From Siphonodentalium dalli (lineage: Eukaryota > Mollusca > Scaphopoda > Gadilida > Siphonodentaliidae): a stretch of 64,000 nt of DNA. Positions within the stretch are counted from its first letter, which is position 1. Each line of letters starts with the position of its first letter. Positions 1-10,038 of the stretch are shown here, one piece after another. The stretch spans positions 139,580,351 through 139,644,350 of the forward strand of contig CP136062.1 of assembly GCA_032622095.1 (NCBI GenBank). Direction: 5' to 3'. The notes under the pieces were generated by a model. The model was not told the origin of the DNA. It was given only the letters and a program-made list of their open reading frames with translations, and did not search any database. Position numbers and translations under genes: made by a program.

Positions 1-483
1 ATTAAATCCAATTCACTAATTCCATCCCATGCCTTTGGACTACTTAGCTATTGATAAGGCTATATTATTTTCTGATGTCTCTTATGCCAATGCGCAGACA
101 ATCTGATAAAGAAAGCTATGGTATCTAATTTAAAATAAAGATTCAACAATACACATCACATGGTATTAACAGTAGACTTGAACAGCTTTGCTGCCTTGCA
201 CAGCTGAAGATATCACTCTACAGATAGTCTGAGGTCATTATAAATGTTATTGGTTTAATAGAGATACCAGCTTTCAACATAACAATTCCTGTGATTTGTT
301 GACAGCTCTGCTATATAATTGATATTAATGGGTCAGCAGTGAGTAGGCTTATCTTGATCTATATTGTTGGTAGAATTTGATACATTATCATTGTAAACTT
401 AAATTGGACTCTCTTAACCCAAGTAAGATCGATCGATTATGTGTCATTCCCTTTATATTATACAAATAAATGTTACATTTGCG
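1..483. other. Upstream intergenic sequence, nothing recognised
   Basis: AT-rich sequence upstream of the Nkd gene. I see no coding potential, RNA gene or repeat that recurs elsewhere in the window before the family B element begins near 484. Confidence 0.5.
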
Positions 484-690
484 AAAAACCTGTGCCAATG
501 CATTCTCTTATATATGGGAGTCTCCCATAGGGAGCCTAGCATATTTTGGAGAATGCATTGGCCTAACAATATATACCTTGACCGTGTAAGCCAGTGCAGT
601 CTCTTGTGTTTTGTGAGACTCGCATTCATAAGAGAATGCATTGGCACATGATATTTAATGCTGCACCAGCGCAGCTCCCGTCATTAAATT
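484..690 (-). mobile_element. Family B foldback element, degraded copy
   Basis: Carries the two internal hairpins typical of family B (arms containing CATTCTCTTATATATG and AGAGAATGCATTGGC) and the terminal motif GCTGCACCAGCGCAGCTCCC. Neither TTAA end is clearly preserved; the second hairpin is mutated. Short open frames here on both strands come from the palindrome. Confidence 0.75.
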
Positions 691-1168
691 GTTGGTTAAT
701 TTTGTTCCACATTTCATTCTGAAAACTTATGTACTCATGTCCTTGTCACAGTAATGTCACTGTAAACTTTCAAGTTGGTGACAATTATAATTAATTTATA
801 TATCCAATAAAACTAAATTCTAAAATGGACACCCCACAACGGAGACATTCCAGCCACGTCCCCGTCCCTACACAGACGCATATTGTGTGGCGCCCTTATA
901 ATAACAAGGCCGCCTGACCATATAATCGAAAGTTAAAAATGTGCTTTTTGCAAAATGACCACTTGCCGACTTCAGAGCTTGGTTTGTTTCAAATTAGTAT
1001 ATAGCATTCACACAACAATATCGCGGCAAACGAACCTCCTAATTTGATACTAGACTAAACTGGCTAGGTAAGCCTCTGAATAGAATCGAACATTGAGATA
1101 TTTCGCGCTAGTTGATTATATATTAACACTCAAATGAAGTTCAAAGGGTTCCGTACACCTTGTCGGCA

Positions 1169-1178
1169 AGATCAAAGG
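1169..1178 (+). promoter_or_regulatory. TCF/LEF-type site AGATCAAAGG
   Basis: A perfect match to the optimal TCF/LEF binding sequence, about 520 bp upstream of the Nkd start codon. A weaker TTCAAAGGG lies at about 1140. Nkd genes are feedback targets of Wnt/beta-catenin signalling in several animals, so a site here makes biological sense. Binding itself is not shown. Confidence 0.55.
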
Positions 1179-1655
1179 ATATATACTCGAGCGACTGCGG
1201 GACGTATACTGTTTGTTCAGAGAAGGCACATGAGAGCAGTATTCCAGTGGAATAGTCCATTACGAATAACAGGAACGAAAGGATCTAAAATTGTGTAAAA
1301 TCATTGTTATTTATAGTCGTGTATTTGGTAACTTATTTCTATATTATCAATCTAAATAATTTTCCCAAGTATAGTTTCAAAATTGGCCAATATAATGACA
1401 AGAATTCTTACGTTATTACACCTGAACTCAAAACAACACCCACGGTAAGTAGACACTCCCAAGTGTCAATCACGGAAACAAAGTGCCCCGCTAAGCCACG
1501 CCTCCTTCTGGTCGATCGTAGAGAGTGGTTATAACTGTGTGAATGAGTCGTTTTGTGTATTGACAAGTAATGTTTCCTTCGTTAACAATCGTTTCCTAAC
1601 GGTATATCGTACACGCACGGAGTTCTTACCTACTTTCACGGATTTACTGCTTAAA

Positions 1656-1684
1656 ATGGCATGAAGCAGAACTCAGTGCTTTGA
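1656..1684 (+). promoter_or_regulatory. Two upstream ORFs directly before the Nkd start
   Basis: ATG at 1656 opens a two-codon ORF (ATGGCATGA). ATG at 1661 opens a seven-codon ORF (MKQNSVL) whose TGA at 1682-1684 overlaps the next ATG at 1684 as TGATG. If this part is transcribed, the uORFs could reduce translation of Nkd or feed reinitiation. Confidence 0.4.
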
Positions 1685-1692
1685 TGATTAAA

Positions 1693-1717
1693 ATGGGAAA
1701 ATTTCAGAGTAAACATG
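1693..1717 (+). CDS. nkd: Naked cuticle homologue, coding exon 1 (N-terminus)
   Basis: Encodes MGKFQSKH plus the first base of codon 9, which is completed by exon 2 to Ala. The result MGKFQSKHA is nearly identical to the start of vertebrate NKD2 (MGKLQSKHA) and close to NKD1 (MGKLHSKP). Gly2 makes an N-myristoylation signal, which in this family anchors the protein to membranes. The exon ends at a strong donor (G|GTAAGT at 1718). An in-frame ATG lies nine bases upstream at 1684, but 1693 has the better context (A at -3, G at +4) and is the only start that exposes Gly2. The exon is too short to be found from ORF length; the family match and the frame carried into exon 2 identify it. Confidence 0.88.
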
Positions 1718-1874
1718 GTAAGTTCGTTTGGTCAGATGATCTCGTGTTGGTCATTTGTCCGCAAACTTACAAGCGCTTGCATCTTTTATACACTAAGAAT
1801 TTATCGGATTTCCACTTTTGTTTACATTTCAGCTGCGATAGAATTGGAGTTTCATTTTGCTTTCAGCGACAAGT

Positions 1875-1882
1875 CTTTGATC
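1875..1882 (-). promoter_or_regulatory. TCF/LEF-type core site (CTTTGATC)
   Basis: Reverse-strand GATCAAAG, 180 bp downstream of the start codon within intron 1. It belongs to a group of three such cores within about 950 bp around the gene start. Confidence 0.35.
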
Positions 1883-2108
1883 CTACAGAAACTGTGCTAC
1901 TTTGTTGAACTCGTGATAAATTTCATACGCGGATGTGTGCTTGTTTTGACAGATGGTCAAGAGTAAAGTGTACAGTTGTTGCCAGAAGTAATAGTAATAT
2001 ACAGTAGTCCTTAACGTGTCTCAGATTCCAGTGTCCTGCCAGTCATGATATCACTCGCTTGTAATTAATACTCCCTTCCTCTAAATAAGTTCTCTAATAT
2101 TAATAATT

Positions 2109-2118
2109 CCTTTGATCT
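2109..2118 (-). promoter_or_regulatory. TCF/LEF-type site CCTTTGATCT
   Basis: Exact reverse complement of the AGATCAAAGG site at 1169, in the repeat-free first part of intron 1. Such sites near the start of a Wnt feedback gene are plausible enhancer elements. The same 10-mer also occurs near 20488 in intron 2, so one copy alone is weak evidence. Confidence 0.4.
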
Positions 2119-2512
2119 ACATGTATTTGAAACGCAGTCATTGGACCCAAATGCACAAAAGAGGATTTTGCCAATATTAGGCCTGCCCTGTATCTCAAAT
2201 CAGAAGGCAGGATTATTATACGGACCAGGTATCTTCATGGTTGTCAAGAAACTGGTCAAGATATAAAATAAATTTCCTGGTTTTTCTTTCGGTCATTGTC
2301 CAAAGACTGTGGATCAAATTATTTTCTATTAGTCCTACTTGCCATCACTGGATTTTTTGAAACTGAAAATAATTTTTGTTAAACACTGTTTTAAACAGAG
2401 TAAGACCACATTGCAGTGGATAATATGGTACAATTGTCTCTTTTGTGGTTTTATAAATCATACTGGAAGACCTATTTATTATTTAAATAATTCTATGATC
2501 CTTGTCTTACTT

Positions 2513-3003
2513 TAGATAATGCCATGAATATATACTCTGCATGGCTAGTTGGCTATGTCTGTAGTCTAGAGATCATACTCGACCAGTTCAAAAGCTCGGA
2601 ACTTTTTGATGTTGTGACAGGGAAGTTTATAACATTGAAAAAGTTCATATCTGTTCCTTAATAATATATTTCACTATTGGTGAAAATTGCATGATTTTAG
2701 TGACTTTGGGCCATTTTGGTTTGAGTGGCTAATAATCATGGAATCTATACCGGGTAATTAATTCAATGTTTATTGCGATATTGGGTCACAAAAGAACATA
2801 CAATCTCAAGCTGGGACCACTCCTACTGTGAAATAGATTATTGAGGAACAAGTATTAACAAATAAATATATTCGCTGCCTTGTTTGTTGAATGTTATAAA
2901 GTTCCCTGTCAGAACGGGTCAGAACATCAAAATGTTCCCAGGTTTTGTACCGGTGGAATATGATCTCTACGGGCGTGGCCAGGGTAATAGTTGACATGAT
3001 CTA
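2513..3003 (+). mobile_element. Family D foldback element, old copy
   Basis: Starts TAGATAATGCCATGAAT and ends GACATGATCTA, the degraded family D termini. The interior carries the family's inverted pair (AGATCATACTCGACCAG against GGTGGAATATGATCTCT). Flanks TCTTACTTT and ACTTACGTT agree at 7 of 9 positions, consistent with an eroded 9-bp TSD. Confidence 0.7.
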
Positions 3004-3291
3004 ACTTACGTTCATACTGGTAAGTTTGACTACATGTATGTAGATTTCTAACTTTGACCTGTTCAACTTCCAGGTAGCCGCAGTAGACTTAGCCCCTCTA
3101 GTGGTAGGTAGTGACCTGTCTCTAACAAACACTGAATTCTAACCTGTTTTGTTCTTGCAAAAATAACTTTAATAACATTAACTACCTATCAATATTTTGT
3201 CACGTCCTCCATATCATGGAAATAAACCAATGCTAATACTCTCAATTGTTACAAAATTTATTTTGTTGATGGTGCATTGTATATGTATTAC

Positions 3292-3377
3292 CAGGGGTGG
3301 CGGAACAGGGGGACTTGCAGGGGCTCCAGGCTCCAGGTTTAGCACCCCCTTGAACCCAAGTGCTTCCGCCACCCCTG
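3292..3377. mobile_element. Family H mini-foldback, hAT-like
   Basis: An 86-bp near-palindrome with termini CAGGGGTGGCGGAA and TTCCGCCACCCCTG. Flanks TGTATTAC and TGCATAAC match at 6 of 8 positions. The CAGGGG-type terminus and 8-bp flank repeat fit a non-autonomous hAT element. Confidence 0.6.
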
Positions 3378-4079
3378 TGCATAACATAGATCCATTTGGT
3401 GGTGGTTTAATATTACTAAATGTCTTTCAAGATTGAATATTGCCTTTAACTGTAACATGCAAAATTATAACTGTAACAGGCAAATTACTGTAGGGTATAA
3501 ACAATTATTAATTTTTACGGTAAAATATATCCGTGTACATGTATGAGTTATATTGATATATATAGAGATTCATGGCATGGTCTAGGGATTTACATGCAAA
3601 TCTGCAGACCAAAAGATACTTCTGAATGAATGTGACTTGATGTGGTATTGAAAACAATAGATATTTATTTGGTGGGTCCACTTGGAACTTGTTTCATTAT
3701 AATTGTTGGTGTACCGGTATTTATTTTTGAATTTTATATTAATTTTTCAAAAGTAGGTAAAGTACATGTATTATAATTCCATAAATAAATTTTAAGAAAT
3801 TTGTTTTTGTAAATTTTATAATTGAATCCAGTTAAATGGTATGACTGATCGATGATATACTAGTACCTGCTTTGGTTCCCAGACAACTTCTTCATATATA
3901 ACTTTTGCCCCAGAGATGTGCATGGAAATCCCCAATTCAAAATTGGTCACTTCACCTCCCCCTTAAATCCAACAGAAGACTAAGTATCTGCTATTTTGTC
4001 CATTCCAATTTGAGGGCTCAAATTAAAGATGTTATACATTTAATTACTGTACAATCTTAATGAAATACTCTGGAGGTCT

Positions 4080-4342
4080 TTAACCATTCCATGACTGGAG
4101 CTTCCTGAAATTTTGCGAAAACCCTGTGCCAATGCATTTTCTTATATATGCGAGTCACAAATATGGTGCCTCACATATATAACAGAATGCATTGGCCTAA
4201 CAACATTTATCTTGATCTTGTAAGCCATTGAATTCTCTTATATATGCGAGGTTTGCTATGGGAGACTTGCATATACAAGAGAATGCAATGGCAAAGTGTC
4301 TTTAATGCTGCACCAGTGCAGCTCCCATCATGAAAGGGTTAA
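4080..4342 (-). mobile_element. Family B element, nearly complete
   Basis: TTAA at both ends (4080-4083 and 4339-4342), termini CCATTCCATGACTGGAGC and CATCATGAAAGGG, and both internal hairpins built on CATTCTCTTATATATGCGAG. The orientation is opposite to most copies: the GCGAAAACCCTGTGCC end comes first. Confidence 0.85.
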
Positions 4343-4812
4343 AATAAAAAAAATTAGCATGGAACCTGAAAACATCATTACGAAATTTAAGCTTGTGACA
4401 CTATTTACACTGTTCCCAGTGAGAAAGCTGTGCCACTTCCATTAGTTATGTTGAATGTGGATTACACAGGATGACTGGGAAGAGCAATTAGCGGGCTAAT
4501 ATTTGCGGAATCGTCACTCAAAGAATAAGTTGGAATGTTGCCAACTAGAACACATCAAAGCATAAATGTTTATACTTTTTTCACATTTTTCTACACACAT
4601 CGTCTATTTCTTCATATGTGATTAACACCCAGAGCATAGCATTTCTTATGACATAATAGCCTGAGCAAGAGTATGTTGTTATTGTACAAGAAGGCTAACT
4701 AGTCCCTGCTGCACCAATCTAACAGACTCAAAGAGCCATTGTACCCAGATAAACTGTCTGGTTGTGAAATCTTTAGAAGTATGGTACTAGTATACTGTAG
4801 TTAGCTGGACTG

Positions 4813-5495
4813 TAGATCATGCCAAGAATCTCTACTCTTGTTATGCCCCTATACAGTAATGCCCTAAATAATCGACTCCTTAATCACAGCAGAATTATGG
4901 GTAACTTTTCAGGATTTAGTCGGAAATATGGCTTGTTGTCATTCATCGGAAAGCTCTCAGTGAAAAGTTACCCATAATTCTGCTGTGGTTAAGGAGTTGA
5001 TTATTTAGGGCATTGCATGTACTGTAGATCATACTCCACCAGTTCAAAACTTGGGAACAGGCAAGTTTATAACTTTTAAGAAATAGCGCCCGAATATTTC
5101 TTTGTTAATATCTGTTCCTTAATAATATATTTCACTGTAGGTGAAGGTTCCAGCTCGAGATTGCATGATTTAAGTGACTGGCCAATAGTGAGGAATTTTT
5201 GCTTTGCTTCATTTTCAATCATGGAATTTCTCCTGGATAATCAATTTAATGTTTATTGCAATATTGCATTGGCGCACAAAATTCACAGAAATCATGAGCT
5301 GGGACCACCCCCTACTGTGAAATGGATTATTAAGGAACAAGTATTAACAAAGAAATATATTCTCTGCATTGTTTGTTCAATGTTATAAAGTTCCCCATCA
5401 GAACAGTTCAGAACATCAAAAAGTTCCCGGGTTTTGAATGGATGGAATATGATCTCTGCTGGCATAGCCAGAGTAGAGATTCATGGCATGATCTA
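4813..5495 (+). mobile_element. Family D element interrupted by a family A element
   Basis: Begins TAGATCATGCCAAGAATC and ends TTCATGGCATGATCTA. Flanks GCTGGACTG (4804-4812) and ACTGGACTG (5496-5504) match at 8 of 9 positions, reading as a 9-bp TSD. A family A hairpin (4854-5024) sits inside it at a TA. Without it the element has the usual inverted-repeat layout with AACTTTTTGATG-like motifs and GTTATTAAGGAACAAG-like interior. Confidence 0.8.
4854..5024. mobile_element. Family A hairpin element inside family D
   Basis: Termini CAGTAATGCCCTAAATAAT and ATTATTTAGGGCATTG...TACTG flanked by TA on both sides. Long inverted arms (GGATTTAGTCGGAAATATGG in the left arm). The right arm is partly deleted and has a small insertion (GCATGT) in its tip. 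Confidence 0.85.
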
Positions 5496-5681
5496 ACTGG
5501 ACTGAGGCCTTGATCGCACGCATAATTCCGGTATGCTATAAATCGTTTAGCATAAAAAAATGGGCAAAGTGTTATCCGCATTAAGTTAGTACTGTCCATT
5601 CATATGGTGCTTCAATACGATACGTGTGAATGCTTTGTCATAATACTATTGTTTTGACACAATTTCTCATTTCTTACCTGA

Positions 5682-5879
5682 TTAAAGGGGTACTGTACAC
5701 TAAATCCACCCACAAATTCATTTTCATTATAATTACCATGTTGTTTGCATCGTTCATAGAGCTCGCGAGTGTATTTTGCACTAATCCAATGCTCAAATTC
5801 ATTCATTTGTTGCATATACAATGTACATGTACTCTGTTGAGCATAAAATGGCCGGATTTAGTGTACGTTACCCCTTTAA
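5682..5879. mobile_element. Family F element with TTAA flanks
   Basis: TTAA at both ends with inverted termini AGGGGTACTGTACACTAAAT and ATTTAGTGTACGTTACCCCT. A second copy lies at 35737-36061. TTAA target duplication suggests a piggyBac- or Kolobok-like non-autonomous element. Confidence 0.75.
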
Positions 5880-5960
5880 CATATTGTTATATCAGTGACT
5901 TCTTTTAATCATCTTTGTTTAAACCAAATCATCTGATCAGGAATGTAAATACTGTATTGC

Positions 5961-6323
5961 TACCCTGCTGGACAAAACAAGTGTCCACTCAACCGCGGTG
6001 TGGTTAGCGTTGCCACCGCGGCCGAAATGCAACTACACCGCAGCTGCACTGGCTAACTACAGTTGCCATTCAGCCATGGTGTAGATGCCGCGGTGTACGT
6101 TCATTAAACTGAAAAAAGACAATACAAACCAGAAATCTAACCACGGCGCACATGCCATTCAGTCGCGTTGTAGTTGCCTTTCGGCCAAGATGTACTTGCC
6201 GTTTGGCCGTAGTGTACATGCTGTTCGGCCGCGGTGCTCAACTACAGTTACAAACTCTGACACCGCGGCTGAACGGCAAATACACCGCGGTGCCAATGGA
6301 CACTTGTTTTGTCCAGCAGGGTA
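5961..6323. mobile_element. Family G element, GC-rich, with 22-bp tandem units
   Basis: Perfect 27-bp terminal inverted repeats beginning TACCCTGCTGGACAAAACAA and ending TTGTTTTGTCCAGCAGGGTA. Either TA is the target duplication or it belongs to the terminus. The interior is much richer in GC and CpG than its surroundings and holds degenerate 22-bp direct repeats. No second copy occurs in this window. Confidence 0.75.
6065..6245 (+). repeat. Degenerate 22-bp tandem repeat inside family G
   Basis: Units start at 6154, 6176, 6198 and 6220, each beginning GCC or GCT followed by a TTCGGCCGCGGTGTA-like core. A separated unit of the same length starts at 6065. The CCGCGG core recurs in both orientations through the element. 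Confidence 0.7.
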
Positions 6324-6649
6324 CAATGCTGGGTTGTTGTAAGTTTTAACCATGTATAGTGTGAAGACTCTTACTGTTGTCCCTACATGATCAATCATGT
6401 TTGATCTTACCCACGTTAAGTGTGAAGAGTAACTCCCAGCCATTATAGGCAGCTAACCTGTCTAGGTGTGAAATAAAGTATGGTGTATCTCGACTGATAC
6501 TTCAGTACACTGGGCCTTTCAAACATGGATGTGCTGCTATTAAGTACACACTCATACCGATATATATAGGGGTTTTCTTTTTTATGAAAAACGAGCAAAA
6601 ATAAACATCATCTATCTGAAATGAAATTACATGTATTGACATTTTTGTG

Positions 6650-6864
6650 TTAACCCTTTCAGTGCCAAGTCCGATTTTTGTATCAACTCATATTTCCTTG
6701 ATCAGTTTTCAAATTTATTGAATATAATAATGTGATACATTGATGGAAAGAGCTCTTAGAGCTCTTTCTATCAATGTATCACATTATTATAATCAATAAA
6801 TCTGAAAAATGATCAAGGAAATATGGGTTGATACAAAAATCGGACTTGGCACTGAAAGGGTTAA
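6650..6864. mobile_element. Family P foldback element with TTAA flanks
   Basis: A near-perfect palindrome about 215 bp long with TTAA at both ends and termini CCCTTTCAGTGCCAAGTCC and GGACTTGGCACTGAAAGGG. The arms meet at AGAGCTCTTAGAGCTCT. The CCCTTT terminus plus TTAA target is piggyBac-like; only one copy in the window. Confidence 0.85.
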
Positions 6865-7189
6865 AGTTGCATTCTTGTGTTTGCTCATTTTTCTTAACTA
6901 CAAACACATGTAAGCGATTCCCAAGACATGTACAGGTATAACAGTGGTGTTCAGAAAATATTGCAGAGCAGTACTAGTTTTGCCCCTTTACATGTTGTTA
7001 TTCTAAACAGAACTTATGGGGGATTCATGATCCCTGGTATCATATACATGTACATTATACATGAAAATATGGTCTCTATTTTTTGTATGGATTCACGAGG
7101 TATAAAATATTAAATAGCTTTGAGTCAGGTTTACTTTATATATTCATTATTGGCTACACTTTATTGTCAGTGTTTCTTTCTTATTTCAG

Positions 7190-7299
7190 CGGAATGTTTC
7201 TTGGTTAATGCTCATCTGAATAAAACATTTGAAGAAGAAATTTGGAAGAAAAAAACTGGTTTCAACCTGGCTAACTACAACATGAGTCAATCATTGTCG
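7190..7299 (+). CDS. nkd: Naked cuticle homologue, coding exon 2
   Basis: Follows a good acceptor (pyrimidine-rich tract ending TTTCAG at 7189) and ends before GTGAGT at 7300. The first two bases complete the split codon of exon 1 (G+CG, Ala9); the exon then encodes residues 10-45 and ends in phase 0. The peptide has a short acidic-basic stretch (FEEEIWKKKTGF). It lines up by position with the N-terminal part of Nkd, which is poorly conserved between phyla, so support rests mainly on splice signals and frame continuity. An alternative would be a chance open frame, but the phase match at both ends argues against that. Confidence 0.75.
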
Positions 7300-7380
7300 G
7301 TGAGTGATCTTTTTTGTTTCAAAATACAAGTTCTTCCTTACAGTTGCGGTATATTTGATTTTGGGCATACTGGTAGTTCT

Positions 7381-7403
7381 CCCCCCCCCCCCCCCCCCCC
7401 CCC
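7381..7403. repeat. Poly-C tract
   Basis: About 23 consecutive C, 81 bases downstream of exon 2. On the other strand this is a G run able in principle to form a quadruplex. It makes spurious poly-Pro and poly-Gly frames. Confidence 0.9.
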
Positions 7404-8707
7404 GGACCACCATGCAGAGTATAGTATACCAGTATACACATCATCCTGTATATCATTTTAAAATCTAGTGTTAAAGTACACAGTTTGCAGTGCAAATAAT
7501 TTTGTTTTCTATATTGGTCAAGGTTGGTTTTAGACAAATATAATATACCTTGATTACGAAACACTCATATACATGTACTATGTAATGCCAAATGTACAAT
7601 ACCTTGTGTCCCAGGGACATATACCATACTAATACTGTGCATGGAGGTCTATTAGGGGATACAGTAAGATCAGAACTGTGATTAGATACCCCATATTTTA
7701 TCACCTGCCTTCCAATTAGAGAGGATTATATCCCACAGGGCCCACTTAGCACTCCCCCAGTAATGCTGCCTGTCTGCTGTGCTTCATTCAGGGACAACAA
7801 ACACACACCACCTGATCCCCATCACACCCAGACTGACCCCTGGGCAAGGTCATGTACTGTTCAGCTCAAAATAGCATGGTCATAATGCGTAAATAAGGTG
7901 CCTAGATGTTCTTTGCCATTTGAAATTTAATTTGAACGTGTGATTTTTCTTGTAATTCATGGCTTACACCCTGCTGCAGGCTACTAGTACAGTAAGATGA
8001 TTGCAAGCTTCATAAATTTTATGTTTGAAGATTCCTGCAGCATATGATGAGTCACTATACCGCCATACCAGTACATGACTGATATGTCAAATTTCAGTAA
8101 GTCAATTTGATCCTGTTCTTTTGTTGTTATCGCATCATTGTAATTATGGGCCTTGGTTATTAAACTATTTACCATAATCTTTTCCATGTTCTGTTTTTAC
8201 AAGTTAAATGCTAGTAAAATCATTTTAAATCAAGGCACATGTACCAGCACATACAACTTATGATACAAGGTACCAGTAGCGTTATTTTGTATTAGAAAGG
8301 TATAAAGCCATCTTACAACAAAATAGTTTTCTTGACTAGGGCTAAAACAATATAGATGAGCAACCACCTAAGCATGATAGACATCATTAGCGAAATACAA
8401 ATACCCATATCATATACACATAACTTCTAGTAACTTAGTAGATAAGAAACATTCAATTATAATATACACATGTAGGTAGTTATGTATTAAGTTCTGAAAG
8501 TATGTTTCGTAAACAAAATCATGTTTATTCCCAATTTCTGACCCCCAAATTCTCATTTCAAAGAAATTCTCTTGTTTTCTGAACAAAAGTTGGGATTTCC
8601 CGTTCATTTTATGACGTTTATCAAATCCACTCACTACATTGCATAAAATATGAATAAATAATATAAGAAATACATCAATCTGTCTGATTACACTGAGAAT
8701 GAAAATA

Positions 8708-8772
8708 CAGTAATGCCCTAAATAATTGACTCCTTCACCACATCAGAATTAAGGGTAATTAGGGCATTACTG
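8708..8772. mobile_element. Family A, 65-bp miniature
   Basis: Only the outer parts remain: CAGTAATGCCCTAAATAATT at the left and TTAGGGCATTACTG at the right, flanked by TA on both sides. The hairpin middle has been lost. Confidence 0.8.
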
Positions 8773-9205
8773 TACTTGTTCCCATATTCTCTATACATTC
8801 CCAATTATAAGCCTCTATGTCTCCAATGGAAAGAATCCTAACTTCCCGGCTGTACTATATACATGTATATATAGTATCAGTACCTGTGATGTGCCCCTTC
8901 CTCTCTATGACTCATTATCTCCACAGGCTCTGTGAGTAGCATAGCCCCTGTGTTATGTCTGCTGACAGACCATGCCATATTGACAGTTCATGACACATGT
9001 TATTGCATCTGTGAGACTGATTAGCATGGAAATTTGATTATAAATCAATGTTAATGTCCTCACAATGCAGGCGCATAAAGCCCAATTTCACAGCAATCTG
9101 TTCCATTTCAATTTAGAACACTGAGCTGGAGCTGTTCCAGTGCTGGTGCATGCAGATACTGTTACAGCCACTGCAAAACTCATGGATAGTTTCATAGTAA
9201 TTACT

Positions 9206-9338
9206 AGTAATGCCCTAATTAATCGACTCAGTGAGAGCTTTCCGATGAATGGCAACAAGCCATATTTCCGACTAAATCCTGAAAAGTTACCCATAATTCT
9301 GCTGTGGTTAAAGGAGTCGATTAATTAGGGCATTACTG
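9206..9338. mobile_element. Family A, internally deleted copy
   Basis: The left arm is cut after TAATCGACTC and joined to the centre of the right arm (GAGAGCTTTCCGATGAATGG), leaving a full right arm ending TTAGGGCATTACTG then TA. The left tip is TAGTAATG rather than CAGTAATG. Confidence 0.85.
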
Positions 9339-9517
9339 TAGTTCCCCATATTGCCATTTTATTGTTTGAATATTTAGAGAACTTTGATGACTTTTGAATA
9401 TGATCATTTGAAATAGATATGGATAGACTCCAGTTTGTTAAATGATTTAGGGTGGTTTAGGGAGGTCTCAACTGCCATAGGGGCACTTTTCCATGTTGTT
9501 TATGCATTTACATACAC

Positions 9518-9579
9518 AGGGGTCAGACCAAGGCATGAGGGACTGAACCCCCTGCATTTCCCCTGCTCTGCCACCCCAT
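9518..9579. mobile_element. Family H-like fragment next to family C
   Basis: CAGGGGTCAGACC at the left and TGCTCTGCCACCCC at the right resemble family H (3292-3377). It directly precedes the family C copy at 9588, and an inverted piece of its right end (GACAGAGCAGGGGG) follows that copy. Confidence 0.4.
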
Positions 9580-9587
9580 TATTCAGA

Positions 9588-10038
9588 CAAGCCTTGAAAT
9601 AGTGGGTCTGTCATTTGCAGAATGAGGTCCCCAGAGAGTGAATTTAGTGACACTATCCTGCACGGTGGGCTAGCGTCACCAAATTCACCCTCTGGGGATC
9701 TCATTCTGCTTAAGCCTTAACTTCTATGGGAGACCTACATGTAAGATCAGATTGACATTCCCCAGTTGAAGTTGGTGATGTTTACCCCATTAGTCATCTT
9801 GATTATGCATTTTATCTTCTGCAAATTAGGGGATATAGAAACTGAACAGAAGGGGAAAAGTAACTAAAAACAATGTTAATTTTAGACTATAGATACTTCC
9901 CAGAAGATGAAGCCTAAACAGAATGAGGTCCCCAGAGGGTGTATTTGGTGATGCTAGTCCACTGTGCGGGGTAGCATCACTAAATTCACCCTCTGGGGAC
10001 CTCATTCTGCAAATGACAGATGCACATTGCAAGGCTTG
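9588..10038. mobile_element. Family C two-hairpin element
   Basis: Ends CAAGCCTTGAAATAG and CAAGGCTTG with two palindromic modules, each built from GAATGAGGTCCCCAGAG and its complement CTCTGGGGACCTCATTC. The middle contains a GGGGATATAGAAACTG-like segment shared with other copies. Unlike other copies there is no direct 8-bp flank repeat; the flanks (ATTATTCAGA, TCTGTATAAT) are inverted copies of one another. Confidence 0.8.

Larger units (their letters stand above)
840..1692 (+). promoter_or_regulatory. Probable promoter and 5' leader of the Nkd gene
   Basis: This stretch has more CpG and GC than the rest of the window (for example around 1020-1030, 1085-1115 and 1186-1206) and lies immediately before the Nkd start codon. 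A TATA-like TATATA at 1180-1185 is followed by a possible initiator TTCAGAG near 1217. The spacing of about 39 bp is slightly long, so the start site is a guess. No upstream non-coding exon can be identified with confidence; a donor-like GTAAGT at about 1445 could belong to one. Position and composition are seen; promoter function is inferred. Confidence 0.45.
1718..7189 (+). other. Nkd intron 1 (about 5.5 kb)
   Basis: Bounded by GTAAGT at 1718 and a pyrimidine-rich acceptor ending TTTCAG at 7189. The first 800 bases hold no repeat but have two TCF-type sites. The rest contains elements of families D, H, B, A, F, G and P. In 3380-4075, 4345-4810 and 6330-6645 I see no recognisable feature. 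Confidence 0.75.

Noticed and set aside
453-651. Overlapping open frames on both strands in the first 700 bases
   Set aside because: Both are translations of a family B palindrome.
6154-6245. CRISPR-like array
   Set aside because: Units are contiguous 22-bp tandem repeats without spacers, in eukaryotic DNA inside a transposon.
6085-6443. Open frames rich in Arg and Cys at about 6.1-6.4 kb
   Set aside because: They arise from the GC-rich 22-bp repeat units of family G.
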